Origin: Streptomyces smyrnaeus
GTDB lineage: Bacteria; Actinomycetota; Actinomycetes; Streptomycetales; Streptomycetaceae
Length of the DNA: 64,000 nt
Assembly (NCBI RefSeq): GCF_017676345.1
Contig: NZ_JAFFZM010000009.1
Span: 248,001 to 312,000, forward strand
Direction: 5' to 3'
The notes below the pieces were generated by a model that searched no databases, was not told the DNA's origin, and saw only the letters and a program-made list of their open reading frames with translations. Position 1 is the first letter of the stretch. Each line of letters starts with the position of its first letter. Below, piece after piece: positions 43,965-53,081 of this stretch. The position numbers and the translations under genes were made by a program.

Positions 43965-45659
43965 TCACCGCGGTCGCGGTGTCTGTTCCTCGCGCGAGGA
44001 GGGGGGAGGGGGCGCCCCCTCGACCAGGGTCCGGCGGGCCCAGCGATAGTCGGCCTTGCCGCTCGGCGAGCGGTGGATGTGCTCCGTGAGCACAATGGTG
44101 CGCGGCACCTTGTACCCGGCGAGTCGGGTGCGGGCGTGTTCCCGTATCCCTTCGGCCGTCAGCGGCGCGGTGGCGTCGGCCCGCAACTGGACGACGGCGG
44201 CCACACGGTGCCCCCACTTCTCGTCGGGAACGCCGGCGACGAGCGCGTCGTAGATGCCCGGGTGGGACTTGAGGGCTTCCTCGACCTCTTCGGGGTAGAC
44301 CTTCTCGCCGCCGGTGTTGATGCACTGGGAGCCCCGTCCCAGCACGGTGACGACCCCGTCGTCGTCGACGGTCGCCAGGTCGCCCAGCAGCACCCATCGC
44401 GCACCTTCGGCCTCGAAGAACGTCTCCGCGCTCTTGGCCGGATCGTTGTAGTAGCCGAGCGGCACATGGCCGCGCAGCGCGATACGGCCCACCTCGCCGG
44501 GCGGTACCGGCTGCCGGGTGGCGGGGTCGACCACGGCCGTGTCGTCGTTGACGGTGATCCGGAAGCCCTTGGCCGGGCCGGAGTCCGCCGTCGCCGTGCC
44601 GTTGAATCCGGACTCGGAGGAGCCGAAGTTGTTGATGAGGGTGGTGTGCGGCACCAGCGCCGCGAACTGCTCCCGTACCGTCTCGGAGAGGATCGCCCCG
44701 GAGCTGGAGACCACGAGCAGGGACGAGCAGTCGGTGCCGTGCAGCGGCCCGGCCAGCGCGTCCACCAGGGGCCGCAGCATCGCGTCGCCCACCAGCGAGA
44801 TCGCCGTGACCTTCTCGCGTTCGACGGTGCGCAGCACCTCCTCGGGGACGAACTTGCGGTGCAGCACCACCTTCTGGCCGTAGTTCAGCCCGATGAAGAG
44901 GGTCAGTGTGGACGTGCCGTGCATCAGCGGAGGCGTGGGGAAGAACACCAGCCCCTCGCCGCCGGCCGCGACCCGTTCGGCCAGTTCCTCGGGCCGGGAG
45001 ACCGGCGGGCCGGTGGGCGCGCCGCCGCCGAGGCCGGAGAAGAACAGGTCCTCGGCCCGCCACATCACCCCCTTGGGCATTCCGGTGGTGCCGCCGGTGT
45101 AGATGAGGAACAGATCGTCGGGCGAGCGGGGGCCGAAGTCCCGCTCCGGTGATCCCGCCGCCTCGGTGTCCGTGAACTCCGCGAAGGCGACGGGCGCGAC
45201 AGCGCGGGCGGGGTCCGGTGCGGACGGCCCGTCCGGCGGGGCGGCGCCCACCCGCACCAGCTGCCGCAGCTGGGGGGCCTGCGGTACCGCTGCCACGACC
45301 CGGGCGGTGAACTCGCCGTCGAAGACGACCGCGGCCAGGTCGGCGTCCCGGTACAGATAGACCAGCTCCTCCTGGACGTACCGGTAGTTGACGTTGACGG
45401 GGACGGCGCGGATCTTCAGGCAGGCCAGCAGCGTCTGCACGTACTCGACGCCGTTGTACAGGTGCAGCCCGACGTGCTCTCCGGGCCGGATGCCGCTGTC
45501 GGCGAAGTGGTGCGCGAGCCGGTTGGCCGCGTGGTCCAGCTCGGCGTACGTCAGCCTGCGTTCGGCGCCGGTTCCGGGGTGGTCCAGATGAACCAGCGCT
45601 TCGCGGTCGGGGACGGTGTCGACGATCGACTCGAACAGGTCGGCAAGGTTGTACTCCAC
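43965..45659 (-). CDS. fadD19: acyl-CoA synthetase, FadD19 type (sterol side-chain CoA ligase)
   Basis: A 564-residue acid-CoA ligase with the distinctive features of mycobacterial FadD19/FadD17: AGSPERDFGPRSPDDLFLIYTGGTTGMPKGVMWRAEDLF, FFPTPPLMHGTSTLTLFIGL, GSSESGFNGTA, VLGRGSQCINTGGEKVYPEEVEEALK and the C-terminal RSPSGKADYRWAR. FadD19 activates the sterol side-chain carboxyl and is needed for C24-branched plant sterols. I chose the GTG at 45659 because GGAGGAG lies six bases upstream; an ATG at 45674 overlaps that binding site. It is divergent from echA19 and shares its regulatory region. Confidence 0.82.
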   Translation of the reverse strand: MEYNLADLFESIVDTVPDREALVHLDHPGTGAERRLTYAELDHAANRLAHHFADSGIRPGEHVGLHLYNGVEYVQTLLACLKIRAVPVNVNYRYVQEELVYLYRDADLAAVVFDGEFTARVVAAVPQAPQLRQLVRVGAAPPDGPSAPDPARAVAPVAFAEFTDTEAAGSPERDFGPRSPDDLFLIYTGGTTGMPKGVMWRAEDLFFSGLGGGAPTGPPVSRPEELAERVAAGGEGLVFFPTPPLMHGTSTLTLFIGLNYGQKVVLHRKFVPEEVLRTVEREKVTAISLVGDAMLRPLVDALAGPLHGTDCSSLLVVSSSGAILSETVREQFAALVPHTTLINNFGSSESGFNGTATADSGPAKGFRITVNDDTAVVDPATRQPVPPGEVGRIALRGHVPLGYYNDPAKSAETFFEAEGARWVLLGDLATVDDDGVVTVLGRGSQCINTGGEKVYPEEVEEALKSHPGIYDALVAGVPDEKWGHRVAAVVQLRADATAPLTAEGIREHARTRLAGYKVPRTIVLTEHIHRSPSGKADYRWARRTLVEGAPPPPSSREEQTPRPR

Positions 45660-45804
45660 GGCGCGCTCCTCCATACCCCGGCCCGGCGTACGTGCTCGTC
45701 TCGCGTGCGCCCCCGTGCGTGTTCGCGTGCTCGCGTACTGGTGTCGTCCGGCGTCATCAGAGCACCGGTGCGCGGAGACGGGAAGAGCTTCCGCACAAGA
45801 AATA

Positions 45805-45822
45805 TGACGCAGCGTCAGAAAA
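45805..45822 (+). promoter_or_regulatory. TGACGCrGCrTCAGAAAA element, copy 2
   Basis: TGACGCAGCGTCAGAAAA: the first 13 bases are a perfect palindrome around a central A. It lies in the divergent region between fadD19 and echA19, 24 bases before the KstR-type site. The same element, with two changes, precedes the nitronate monooxygenase gene. Confidence 0.65.
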
Positions 45823-45846
45823 CCCTTGAAGTTGGCGCGCCGTTAC

Positions 45847-45860
45847 TGCAACCTGTTCCA
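45847..45860 (+). promoter_or_regulatory. KstR-type operator upstream of echA19
   Basis: TGCAACCTGTTCCA fits TnnAACnnGTTnnA at all fixed positions, though the inner bases (CT) differ from the common AC core. It lies 35 bases before the echA19 ATG and could serve fadD19 as well. Confidence 0.6.
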
Positions 45861-45894
45861 GATCCTGAGGCGGCCTGCGACGGGAGGAACCGCG

Positions 45895-46695
45895 ATGGGC
45901 GGCACCGAGCATCTGACCGTGGAGCGCGAGGGCGCCACCCTCGTGCTCACCCTCAACCGTCCCGAAGCCAAGAACGCCCTCTCCCTCTCCCTGCTGGTGG
46001 GCCTGTACGACGGCTGGCTGGAGGCCGACGCGGACGACACCATCCGCTCCGTCGTCCTCACCGGCGCGGGCGGCACCTTCTGCGCGGGCATGGACCTCAA
46101 GGCACTCGCCGGGGACGGCATGGCCGGTGAGCACCACCGCGAGCGGCTGCGCGAGGACCCCGACCTGCACTGGAAGGCGATGCTGCGCCACCACAGGCCG
46201 CGCAAACCGGTCATCGCGGCCGTCGAGGGCCACTGCGTCGCCGGCGGTACGGAGATGCTCCAGGGCACCGACATCCGCGTCGCCGGCGAGAGCGCCGTCT
46301 TCGGCCTCTACGAGGTCCGCCGCGGACTGTTCCCCATCGGCGGCTCGACGGTACGGCTCCCACGCCAGATCCCCCGTACGCACGCGCTGGAGATGCTGCT
46401 CACCGGGCGCCCGTACAGCGCGCAAGAGGCGGCGGGCATCGGGCTCGTCGGACGCGTCGTACCCGACGGCACGGCGCTGGACGCGGCGCTGGAGACGGCC
46501 GAACGCATCAACGCCTGCGGTCCGTTGGCCGTCGAAGCGGTGAAGGCCTCCGTCTATGAGACGGCGGCCATGAGCGAGCAGGAGGGGCTGGCCGCCGAGT
46601 TGGAGCGCGGCTGGCCCGTATTCGACACCGCCGACGCGAAGGAGGGCGCCCGGGCCTTCGCGGAGAAGCGCCGGCCGCGGTTCCGCCGGGAGTAG
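45895..46695 (+). CDS. echA19: enoyl-CoA hydratase, EchA19 type
   Basis: A 266-residue crotonase-fold hydratase. The match to mycobacterial EchA19 is strong: VLTGAGGTFCAGMDLKAL (oxyanion hole), VIAAVEGHCVAGGTEMLQGTDIRVAGESAVFGLYEV, PIGGSTVRLPRQIPRTHALEMLLTGR, and the C-terminal DAKEGARAFAEKRRPRF. The first catalytic Glu is in GGTEMLQGTD; the second region reads GLYEVRRGLFPIGGS. EchA19 hydrates the enoyl-CoA of the sterol side chain. ATG at 45895, seven bases after GGGAGG. It begins an operon with the DUF35, ltp4 and ltp3 genes. Confidence 0.87.
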   Translation: MGGTEHLTVEREGATLVLTLNRPEAKNALSLSLLVGLYDGWLEADADDTIRSVVLTGAGGTFCAGMDLKALAGDGMAGEHHRERLREDPDLHWKAMLRHHRPRKPVIAAVEGHCVAGGTEMLQGTDIRVAGESAVFGLYEVRRGLFPIGGSTVRLPRQIPRTHALEMLLTGRPYSAQEAAGIGLVGRVVPDGTALDAALETAERINACGPLAVEAVKASVYETAAMSEQEGLAAELERGWPVFDTADAKEGARAFAEKRRPRFRRE

Positions 46696-46734
46696 GTGCG
46701 CAACCGATCAGCCACAGACGGAGAGGTACCCACC

Positions 46735-47700
46735 TTGAATGCGGCTCCCTCACACAAAGTGCTCAGCGCACCGTTGGTCGTCGAGTTCCCCTTCACCCGC
46801 TCCCTCGGACCCGTGCAGAGCGCCTTTCTCACCGGGCTCCGCGAACGGACGGTCCTCGGCGTCAAGGCGTCCGACGGCCGCACCCTGGTCCCGCCCACCG
46901 AATACGACCCCGTCACGGCCGAGGAGCTCCGCGACCTGGTGGAGGTGGGCCGCACGGGCACCGTCACCACCTGGTCGTGGAACGACCGCCCCCGCAGAGG
47001 ACAGCCCCTGCGACACCCCTTCGCCTGGGTGCTGGTCCGCCTCGACGGCGCCGACACCGCACTGCTGCACGCCCTGGACGCGCCGGAGGGCCCACAGGCG
47101 GTCAACACCGGTATGCGCGTGCGCATCCGCTGGGCGGAGCACCGCAGCGGCGCCATCACCGACATCGCCTGCTTCGAACCCGACGACAGCGTCCCGTCCA
47201 CCCACCGGGCGCAGCCGCACCCGGGCGAGTTCGCCGACCCGGTCACCGGCATCGTGGCCGAGGCCCGCCTCGACTACACCTACACCCCTGGCCGCGCCCA
47301 GACCCGCTACCTCGACGCCCTGACCACCCGCCGCACGCTGGGCGAGCGCTGCCCGCGGTGCCACAAGGTCTACGTTCCACCGCGCGGCGCCTGCCCCACC
47401 TGCGGAGTGCCCACCGGGGAACAGGTCGAGGTCGGCCCGCGCGGGACCGTCACCACCTTCTGCGTGGTCAACATCAAGGCCAAGGGGCTGGACATCGAGG
47501 TGCCGTACGTCTACGCGCACATCGCCCTCGACGGCGCCGGACTCGCGCTGCACGGCCGTATCGCGGGCATCCCCTACGACCAGGTGCGCATGGGCCTGCG
47601 CGTCGAGCCCGTCTGGACCGAAGGCGGACGCTACCCGGACCACTACCGGCCCACCGGCGAACCCGACGCCGACTACGAGACGTACAAGGAGTTGCTGTGA
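46735..47700 (+). CDS. double DUF35 (zinc ribbon plus OB-fold) partner protein of Ltp4/Ltp3
   Basis: A 321-residue protein with two DUF35-type OB domains. The first (to about 180) lacks the zinc ribbon; the second has the complete ribbon CPRCHKVYVPPRGACPTCG (about 215-233) followed by the OB-fold (GTVTTFCVVNIKAKGLDIEVPYVYAHIALDG). DUF35 proteins hold thiolase-fold aldolases, as ChsH2 does for Ltp2; M. tuberculosis Rv3521 occupies the same position before ltp4-ltp3. I chose the TTG at 46735, eight bases after GAGAGG; a GTG at 46696 would also fit. Its stop overlaps the ltp4 start by four bases. Confidence 0.85.
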   Translation: MNAAPSHKVLSAPLVVEFPFTRSLGPVQSAFLTGLRERTVLGVKASDGRTLVPPTEYDPVTAEELRDLVEVGRTGTVTTWSWNDRPRRGQPLRHPFAWVLVRLDGADTALLHALDAPEGPQAVNTGMRVRIRWAEHRSGAITDIACFEPDDSVPSTHRAQPHPGEFADPVTGIVAEARLDYTYTPGRAQTRYLDALTTRRTLGERCPRCHKVYVPPRGACPTCGVPTGEQVEVGPRGTVTTFCVVNIKAKGLDIEVPYVYAHIALDGAGLALHGRIAGIPYDQVRMGLRVEPVWTEGGRYPDHYRPTGEPDADYETYKELL

Positions 47701-48802
47701 CGAGCCGAGCCGGGCGCCGGGAGGTCGCCGTGGTCGCCTTCGCGCAGACGGAGCACGTCCGCGCGGCGGACAACCTCTCCGAGGTCGAGATGCTGATGCC
47801 GGTGCTGCGCGAGGTGCTCGACAGCACGGGGCTGGCCGCCGGCCAGATCGACTTCACCTGCTCCGGCTCCTGCGACTACCTGGCCGGCCGCGCCTTCTCC
47901 TTCACCATGGCGCTGGACGGCGTGGGCGCCTGGCCGCCGATCTCCGAGTCGCACGTGGAGATGGACGGTGCCTGGGCGCTCCACGAGGCGTGGGTCAAGA
48001 TCCTCACCGGCGAGGCCGAGACCGCGCTGGTGTACTCCTACGGCGAGTCCTCTGCGGGCGATCTGCCCGAGGTCCTCACCCGGCAGCTCGACCCGTACTA
48101 TCTCGGCCCGCTGTGGCCCGACTCCGTCTCGCTCGCCGCACTCCAGGCCCGCGCCCTGCTCGACGCCGGGGAGACCGACGAGCGGGAGCTGGCCGGCATC
48201 GCCGCCCGTAGCAGAAAGGCGGCCGAGGACAACCCGCACGCCCAACTCAGCGGCTCGCCCGGCGTCGACACGCTGCTGGAGAGCGACTACCTCGCCCGAC
48301 CGCTGCGACCGCACGACGTGCCCCCGGTCACCGACGGGGCCGCCGCCGTGGTGCTCGCCGCCGGGGACACCGCCCGCCGGCTGACCCGCCGTCCCGCCTG
48401 GATCAGCGGTATGGACCACCGGATCGAGGCGCACAGCCCGGGCGTACGCGACCTGACCGACTCGCCCTCGACCCGGCTGGCCGCCGAGCGCGCCGGGCTG
48501 TTCGACGCCGGGTCGCCACCACCGGAAGTCGCCGAACTGCACGCCCCGTTCACCGCCCAGGAGGTCGTGCTGCGCAAAGCGCTGCGGCTCGACAGGAGCA
48601 CCGCTGTCAACCCCTCGGGCGGGCCGCTCGCGGCCAACCCCGTCATGGCGGCCGGGCTCGTCCGGATCGGCGAGGCCGCGGCCCGGGTGAGCCGGGGCGA
48701 GGCCCGCCGCGCGGTCGCGCACGCCACCTCGGGGCCCTGCCTGCAGCAGAACCTCGTCGCGGTCCTGGAGTCCGACGGCGCCGGAGCCGAAGGAGAACGC
48801 CC

Positions 48803-48806
<4 letters not shown>
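47697..48806 (+). CDS. ltp4: thiolase-fold protein, Ltp4 type
   Basis: A 369-residue thiolase-fold protein: REVAVVAFAQTEHVRAADNLSEVEMLMPVL, FTCSGSCDYLAGRAFSF, ISESHVEMDGAWALHEAWVK, LWPDSVSLAALQARALLD, VNPSGGPLAANPVMAAGL and a final AVAHATSGPCLQQN. The position that holds the nucleophilic Cys of true thiolases reads SHVEMDGAW, so no Claisen chemistry is expected. With Ltp3 and the DUF35 protein it probably forms the retro-aldolase of the sterol side chain; Ltp3 and Ltp4 are required for C24-branched sterols in Rhodococcus. GTG start inside the preceding stop (GTGA), and its own stop overlaps ltp3 (ATGA). Confidence 0.85.
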
Positions 48807-49996
<1,190 letters not shown>

Positions 49997-50025
49997 GCCC
50001 CACTGCGACACGGCCCCGCGGCACC

Positions 50026-50060
50026 GGGCGCGGCACCTCGTTTTCCCCGGTGCCGCGCCC
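50026..50060 (+). terminator. terminator of the echA19-ltp3 operon
   Basis: GGGCGCGGCACC pairs with GGTGCCGCGCCC (12 bp); 11-base loop containing TTTT; 30 bases after the ltp3 stop. Confidence 0.85.
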
Positions 50061-50126
50061 TGTCCGAGCGGCCCGGGCCGTGGTTAGGGTGGCGCCGGGA
50101 CGACGATGACCGGGAGGAGCACCAGC

Positions 50127-50345
50127 GTGGCCGACAGCACCATCGGGCAGCCCGAACTCGACCTCAGCGGGGCGCAGTGGCAGTCGAGCAGCCGGGGCAC
50201 CGGCGATGTCGAGATCGCCTTCGTGGAGGGGTTCGTGGCGATGCGGCACGGCCGCCAGCCCGACAAACCCGCGCTCATCTTCGAGCCGGGGGAGTGGCGC
50301 GCCTTCGTACGCGGGGCGCGCGAGGGCGAGTTCGATCTGACGTGA
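50127..50345 (+). CDS. DUF397-domain protein
   Basis: A 72-residue protein with the DUF397 pattern: LDLSGAQWQSSSRGTGDVEIAFVEGFVAMRHGRQPDKPALIFEPGEWRAFVRGAREGEFDL. Streptomyces carry many such genes, usually right after an XRE-type helix-turn-helix gene, with which they form regulatory pairs. No HTH partner is next to this one. I chose the GTG at 50127, seven bases after GGGAGGAG; an ATG at 50106 would add seven residues. Function of the pair is in development and antibiotic control in known cases; here it is open. Confidence 0.85.
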   Translation: MADSTIGQPELDLSGAQWQSSSRGTGDVEIAFVEGFVAMRHGRQPDKPALIFEPGEWRAFVRGAREGEFDLT

Positions 50346-50476
50346 CGCGCCCCGCGCCGCACCTTTCCCCGCTTCTCTGCCGCAGGCGCCCTCGGCGGGC
50401 GTAAGCTCTGGGCATCTGCCCGAGCACGAGGACGGCGAAGACAGCACGGACGGCACGGACGGCGAGGACGGCGACG

Positions 50477-52381
50477 GTGGCGCTGCTGGAGCGGGAGGCC
50501 GAACTCACCGCGGTGGAGCACACCGTGACCGCGCTGTGCGGCACCGGCGCCCCGGATGTGGACGGCCGAACGGCTGAACGGGCAGGCGGTCTCCTCGCCT
50601 TCACCGGGGCGCTGGGGCTCGGCAAGACGGCGCTCCTGCGCGAGATCCAAGCGCGGGTGGCCGCACGCGGGGGCACCGTCCTGTACGCGTGCGGAGGCGA
50701 GCAGGAGCAGGAGGTCGGCTTCCATCTCGTCCGTCGGCTGCTGAGGCCGCTGCTCCCCGCGCTCGACGAACGCCGGCTCCGCGCCGAGCTCGGCAGCTGG
50801 TACGACCTCGCCGCACCCGCCGCCGGACTGCCCGCCCCCGACCCGGCCGTGGTGCCGCACCCGCGCGGCGTACGCCTGGCCCTCGACCGGCTCTTCGCCC
50901 ACCTCGCCGAGCGCCACGCGCCGCTCGCCGTCCTCGTCGACGACGTCCACTGGGCCGACCCCGCGTCCTTGGCCTGGCTGACCGGATTCGCCCCACGCGT
51001 CCCCGAACTCCCGCTCCTGTGCGCGCTCGGCTACGACCCGCGCGAACCGCGCCCCGAAGTGGCGGCTCTCCACTCGGCCCTGGAGAACGGCCGGGCCGAA
51101 CCGCCGTACGGCCTCGCCGAGCTGAGCACCGACGCGGTGGCCGAACTGGTACGCGGGGTCTGTGCCGGCGAGACCGACACCGCCTTCGCCCAGGAGTGCC
51201 GGAAACTCACCGGCGGCAACCCCCGGGCGGTGACCGAGCTGCTGCACCGGGCCCAGGCGGCGGGGATCCAGCCGCACCCCGACAGCCGGCCGCGGCTGGC
51301 CGAACTAGCCCCGGCCTCGCCCGACGGGGAACTCCTCCACCGGCTGGAGAAGCTGGGCCCCGACTGCGTACGGCTCAGCTGGGCCGTCGCCGTACTCGGC
51401 GCCGACGCCACCCTCCCGTTCGCCGCCCGCGTCGCCGGGCTCCGCGCCGAGGCCGCCCGCGGCGCGGCGGACCGGCTCCGCGAGGCGCGGATGCTGGACG
51501 CGCCAGACGGCGCGGGCGACGCGCCCCTGACCTTCCGCCATCCCGCCCTCGCCGGAGAGGTCTACCGGGCCGTCCCCGCCGGTATCCGCACCGCCCTGCA
51601 CGGCCAGACGGCCGCCGCCCTCGCCGCGGCCCCCGGTACACCCCGCGGCTCCTCCGTGCGTCACCTGCTGGAGGTCCACCCCGACGGCGACCCCGTGCTC
51701 GTCGACGAGCTGCGGCGGGCCGCGCACGAGTACACGAGGGCGGGCGCGCCCGACGCCGCCTACCGGTGTCTGGGCCGCGCCCTTCGGGAACCGCCCACCC
51801 GGCGTGAGCGGCCCGACGTCCTGTACGAGCTGGCCGCAGCGGCCTTCCGCTCCGGCGCACCGGCCGCCACCGTCCACCATCTGCGTGCCGCACTCGAAGA
51901 GCCCGCCTGCGACACGGAGCAGCGCCTGCGGGCCGTCCGCCTGCTGGTCCGGGCCCTGTCCCGCACCGGGCGCCCCGAGGAGGCCCTGCGCACCCTCGAA
52001 GCGGAGGTGCGGCGCGCCACCGACCCCGCCGACCGGGAGGCACTGCACGCCGAGCTGAGCCTGTGGCGCGCGCTGCACTCCGCGGCCGACGACGAGAGAC
52101 CTCCGCCCGTCCCGGCCCTGCGCGCCTGGTACGCCCTGCGACACGGCGAACCCGCCGACACGGTGCTCCGGCTCGCGGAGGACGCCGTCGCCGCCGGACT
52201 GCCCTGGACGGACGACCCATGGGGCTGCGAGACCCCGGCCCTGGTGGTGCGGGCCTTCCTGCACTGCGGCCGTCCCGACCGCGCCGAGCACCTGTTACGG
52301 CAAGGGATCGCCGCCTGCGAGCGCGTCGGCCTGCACGGCGAGCACCTCGCCCTCGCCCGCACGCTCCTCGACCGCCCCTGA
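50477..52381 (+). CDS. LAL-type AAA ATPase lacking a LuxR helix-turn-helix
   Basis: A 634-residue STAND/AAA-type ATPase: the N-terminal LLEREAELTAVEHTV is the usual start of LuxR-family LAL regulators, with Walker A FTGALGLGKTALL, Walker B LAVLVDDVHWADPASLAWL, LTGGNPRAVTELLHRA, and a helical-repeat region to the end. Normal LAL regulators are near 900-1000 residues and end in a LuxR HTH; this one stops at LARTLLDRP without any HTH, and no HTH frame follows. Start: GTG at 50477; four 9-base repeats (GCACGGACG type, 50444-50479) cover the leader. It may regulate by protein contact. Confidence 0.82.
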   Translation: MALLEREAELTAVEHTVTALCGTGAPDVDGRTAERAGGLLAFTGALGLGKTALLREIQARVAARGGTVLYACGGEQEQEVGFHLVRRLLRPLLPALDERRLRAELGSWYDLAAPAAGLPAPDPAVVPHPRGVRLALDRLFAHLAERHAPLAVLVDDVHWADPASLAWLTGFAPRVPELPLLCALGYDPREPRPEVAALHSALENGRAEPPYGLAELSTDAVAELVRGVCAGETDTAFAQECRKLTGGNPRAVTELLHRAQAAGIQPHPDSRPRLAELAPASPDGELLHRLEKLGPDCVRLSWAVAVLGADATLPFAARVAGLRAEAARGAADRLREARMLDAPDGAGDAPLTFRHPALAGEVYRAVPAGIRTALHGQTAAALAAAPGTPRGSSVRHLLEVHPDGDPVLVDELRRAAHEYTRAGAPDAAYRCLGRALREPPTRRERPDVLYELAAAAFRSGAPAATVHHLRAALEEPACDTEQRLRAVRLLVRALSRTGRPEEALRTLEAEVRRATDPADREALHAELSLWRALHSAADDERPPPVPALRAWYALRHGEPADTVLRLAEDAVAAGLPWTDDPWGCETPALVVRAFLHCGRPDRAEHLLRQGIAACERVGLHGEHLALARTLLDRP

Positions 52382-52461
52382 GCGGTCCTGGGCCCTTGCG
52401 CGAGTCGCCGTAACGGGGCACTGACTGGGGGCGATCACCGGGGGCCACGTACTATTGCGGC

Positions 52462-52959
52462 ATGTCGTTCCTCCGCCGCCGCAGCGCCGCCGTGCCCGCA
52501 GGCCCGGACTTCGATGTCCTGGCCATGGACCCGTCCGACTGGCCGGGGAATCTCGGCGCGGGCCTGCTGCCCGCACCGGACGGCACCTGCCAGGGCGTCT
52601 TCCTGCGCTACGACCTGTTCGGCGGACGCGGCCCCGCGATGATCATCGGCAATCTCCCCGAGGGCTCCCCGGCCCGGGACGTCGACGAGGGCGATGTGCC
52701 CTTCGAGGTGGCGCATCTTCTGTCCGCGCTGGAGAACGACGAGCACGTCGAGGTCGTCGGCACCGAGGACGACCCGGTGATGCACGAGGACAACCTGCTG
52801 ATCGTGCGCCGTATCAAGCTGTCCGAAGACCGGATCTCCTGCGTCCAGTTCGACCGCAGCGACGGGGTGCTGGTCACCATCGCGAGCTGGGACCGACCCA
52901 TCACCAACGATCTGTACGCCCTGCTCAAGCCGCTGCCGGCCGAGATGTTCCAGCAGTAG
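52462..52959 (+). CDS. conserved Streptomyces protein of unknown function
   Basis: A 165-residue soluble protein: MSFLRRRSAAVPAGPDFDVLAMDPSDWPGNLGAG, later LFGGRGPAMIIGNLPEGSPARDVDEGDVPFEVAHLLSALENDEHVEVVG and RIKLSEDRISCVQFDRSDGVLVTIASWDRPITNDLYALLKPLP. It is acidic, without signal peptide or membrane segment. I recognise it only as a type of conserved actinobacterial protein; no catalytic motif is visible. ATG at 52462, about 80 bases after the LAL-type ATPase; no strong binding site. Confidence 0.75.
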   Translation: MSFLRRRSAAVPAGPDFDVLAMDPSDWPGNLGAGLLPAPDGTCQGVFLRYDLFGGRGPAMIIGNLPEGSPARDVDEGDVPFEVAHLLSALENDEHVEVVGTEDDPVMHEDNLLIVRRIKLSEDRISCVQFDRSDGVLVTIASWDRPITNDLYALLKPLPAEMFQQ

Positions 52960-53081
52960 CCGACCGCACCCGTGCGGCGCCCACCCGCGCCGGTGGGCCG
53001 GTGACGCGGTACGCCACGAGGGCGGCGGCACTCGTGCGTGCCGGCCGCCCCCGGACGTCCTGCCGATCGGGTGCGACCAGG

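Noticed and set aside
45660..45674. ATG at 45674 as start of the FadD19-like protein
   Set aside because: It overlaps the GGAGGAG that is well placed for the GTG at 45659, and the family N terminus fits the later start.
50444..50479. Four 9-base repeats (GCACGGACG type) as a regulatory array
   Set aside because: They run into the start codon and are simple GC-rich sequence; slippage is the simpler explanation, so they are only mentioned with the gene.
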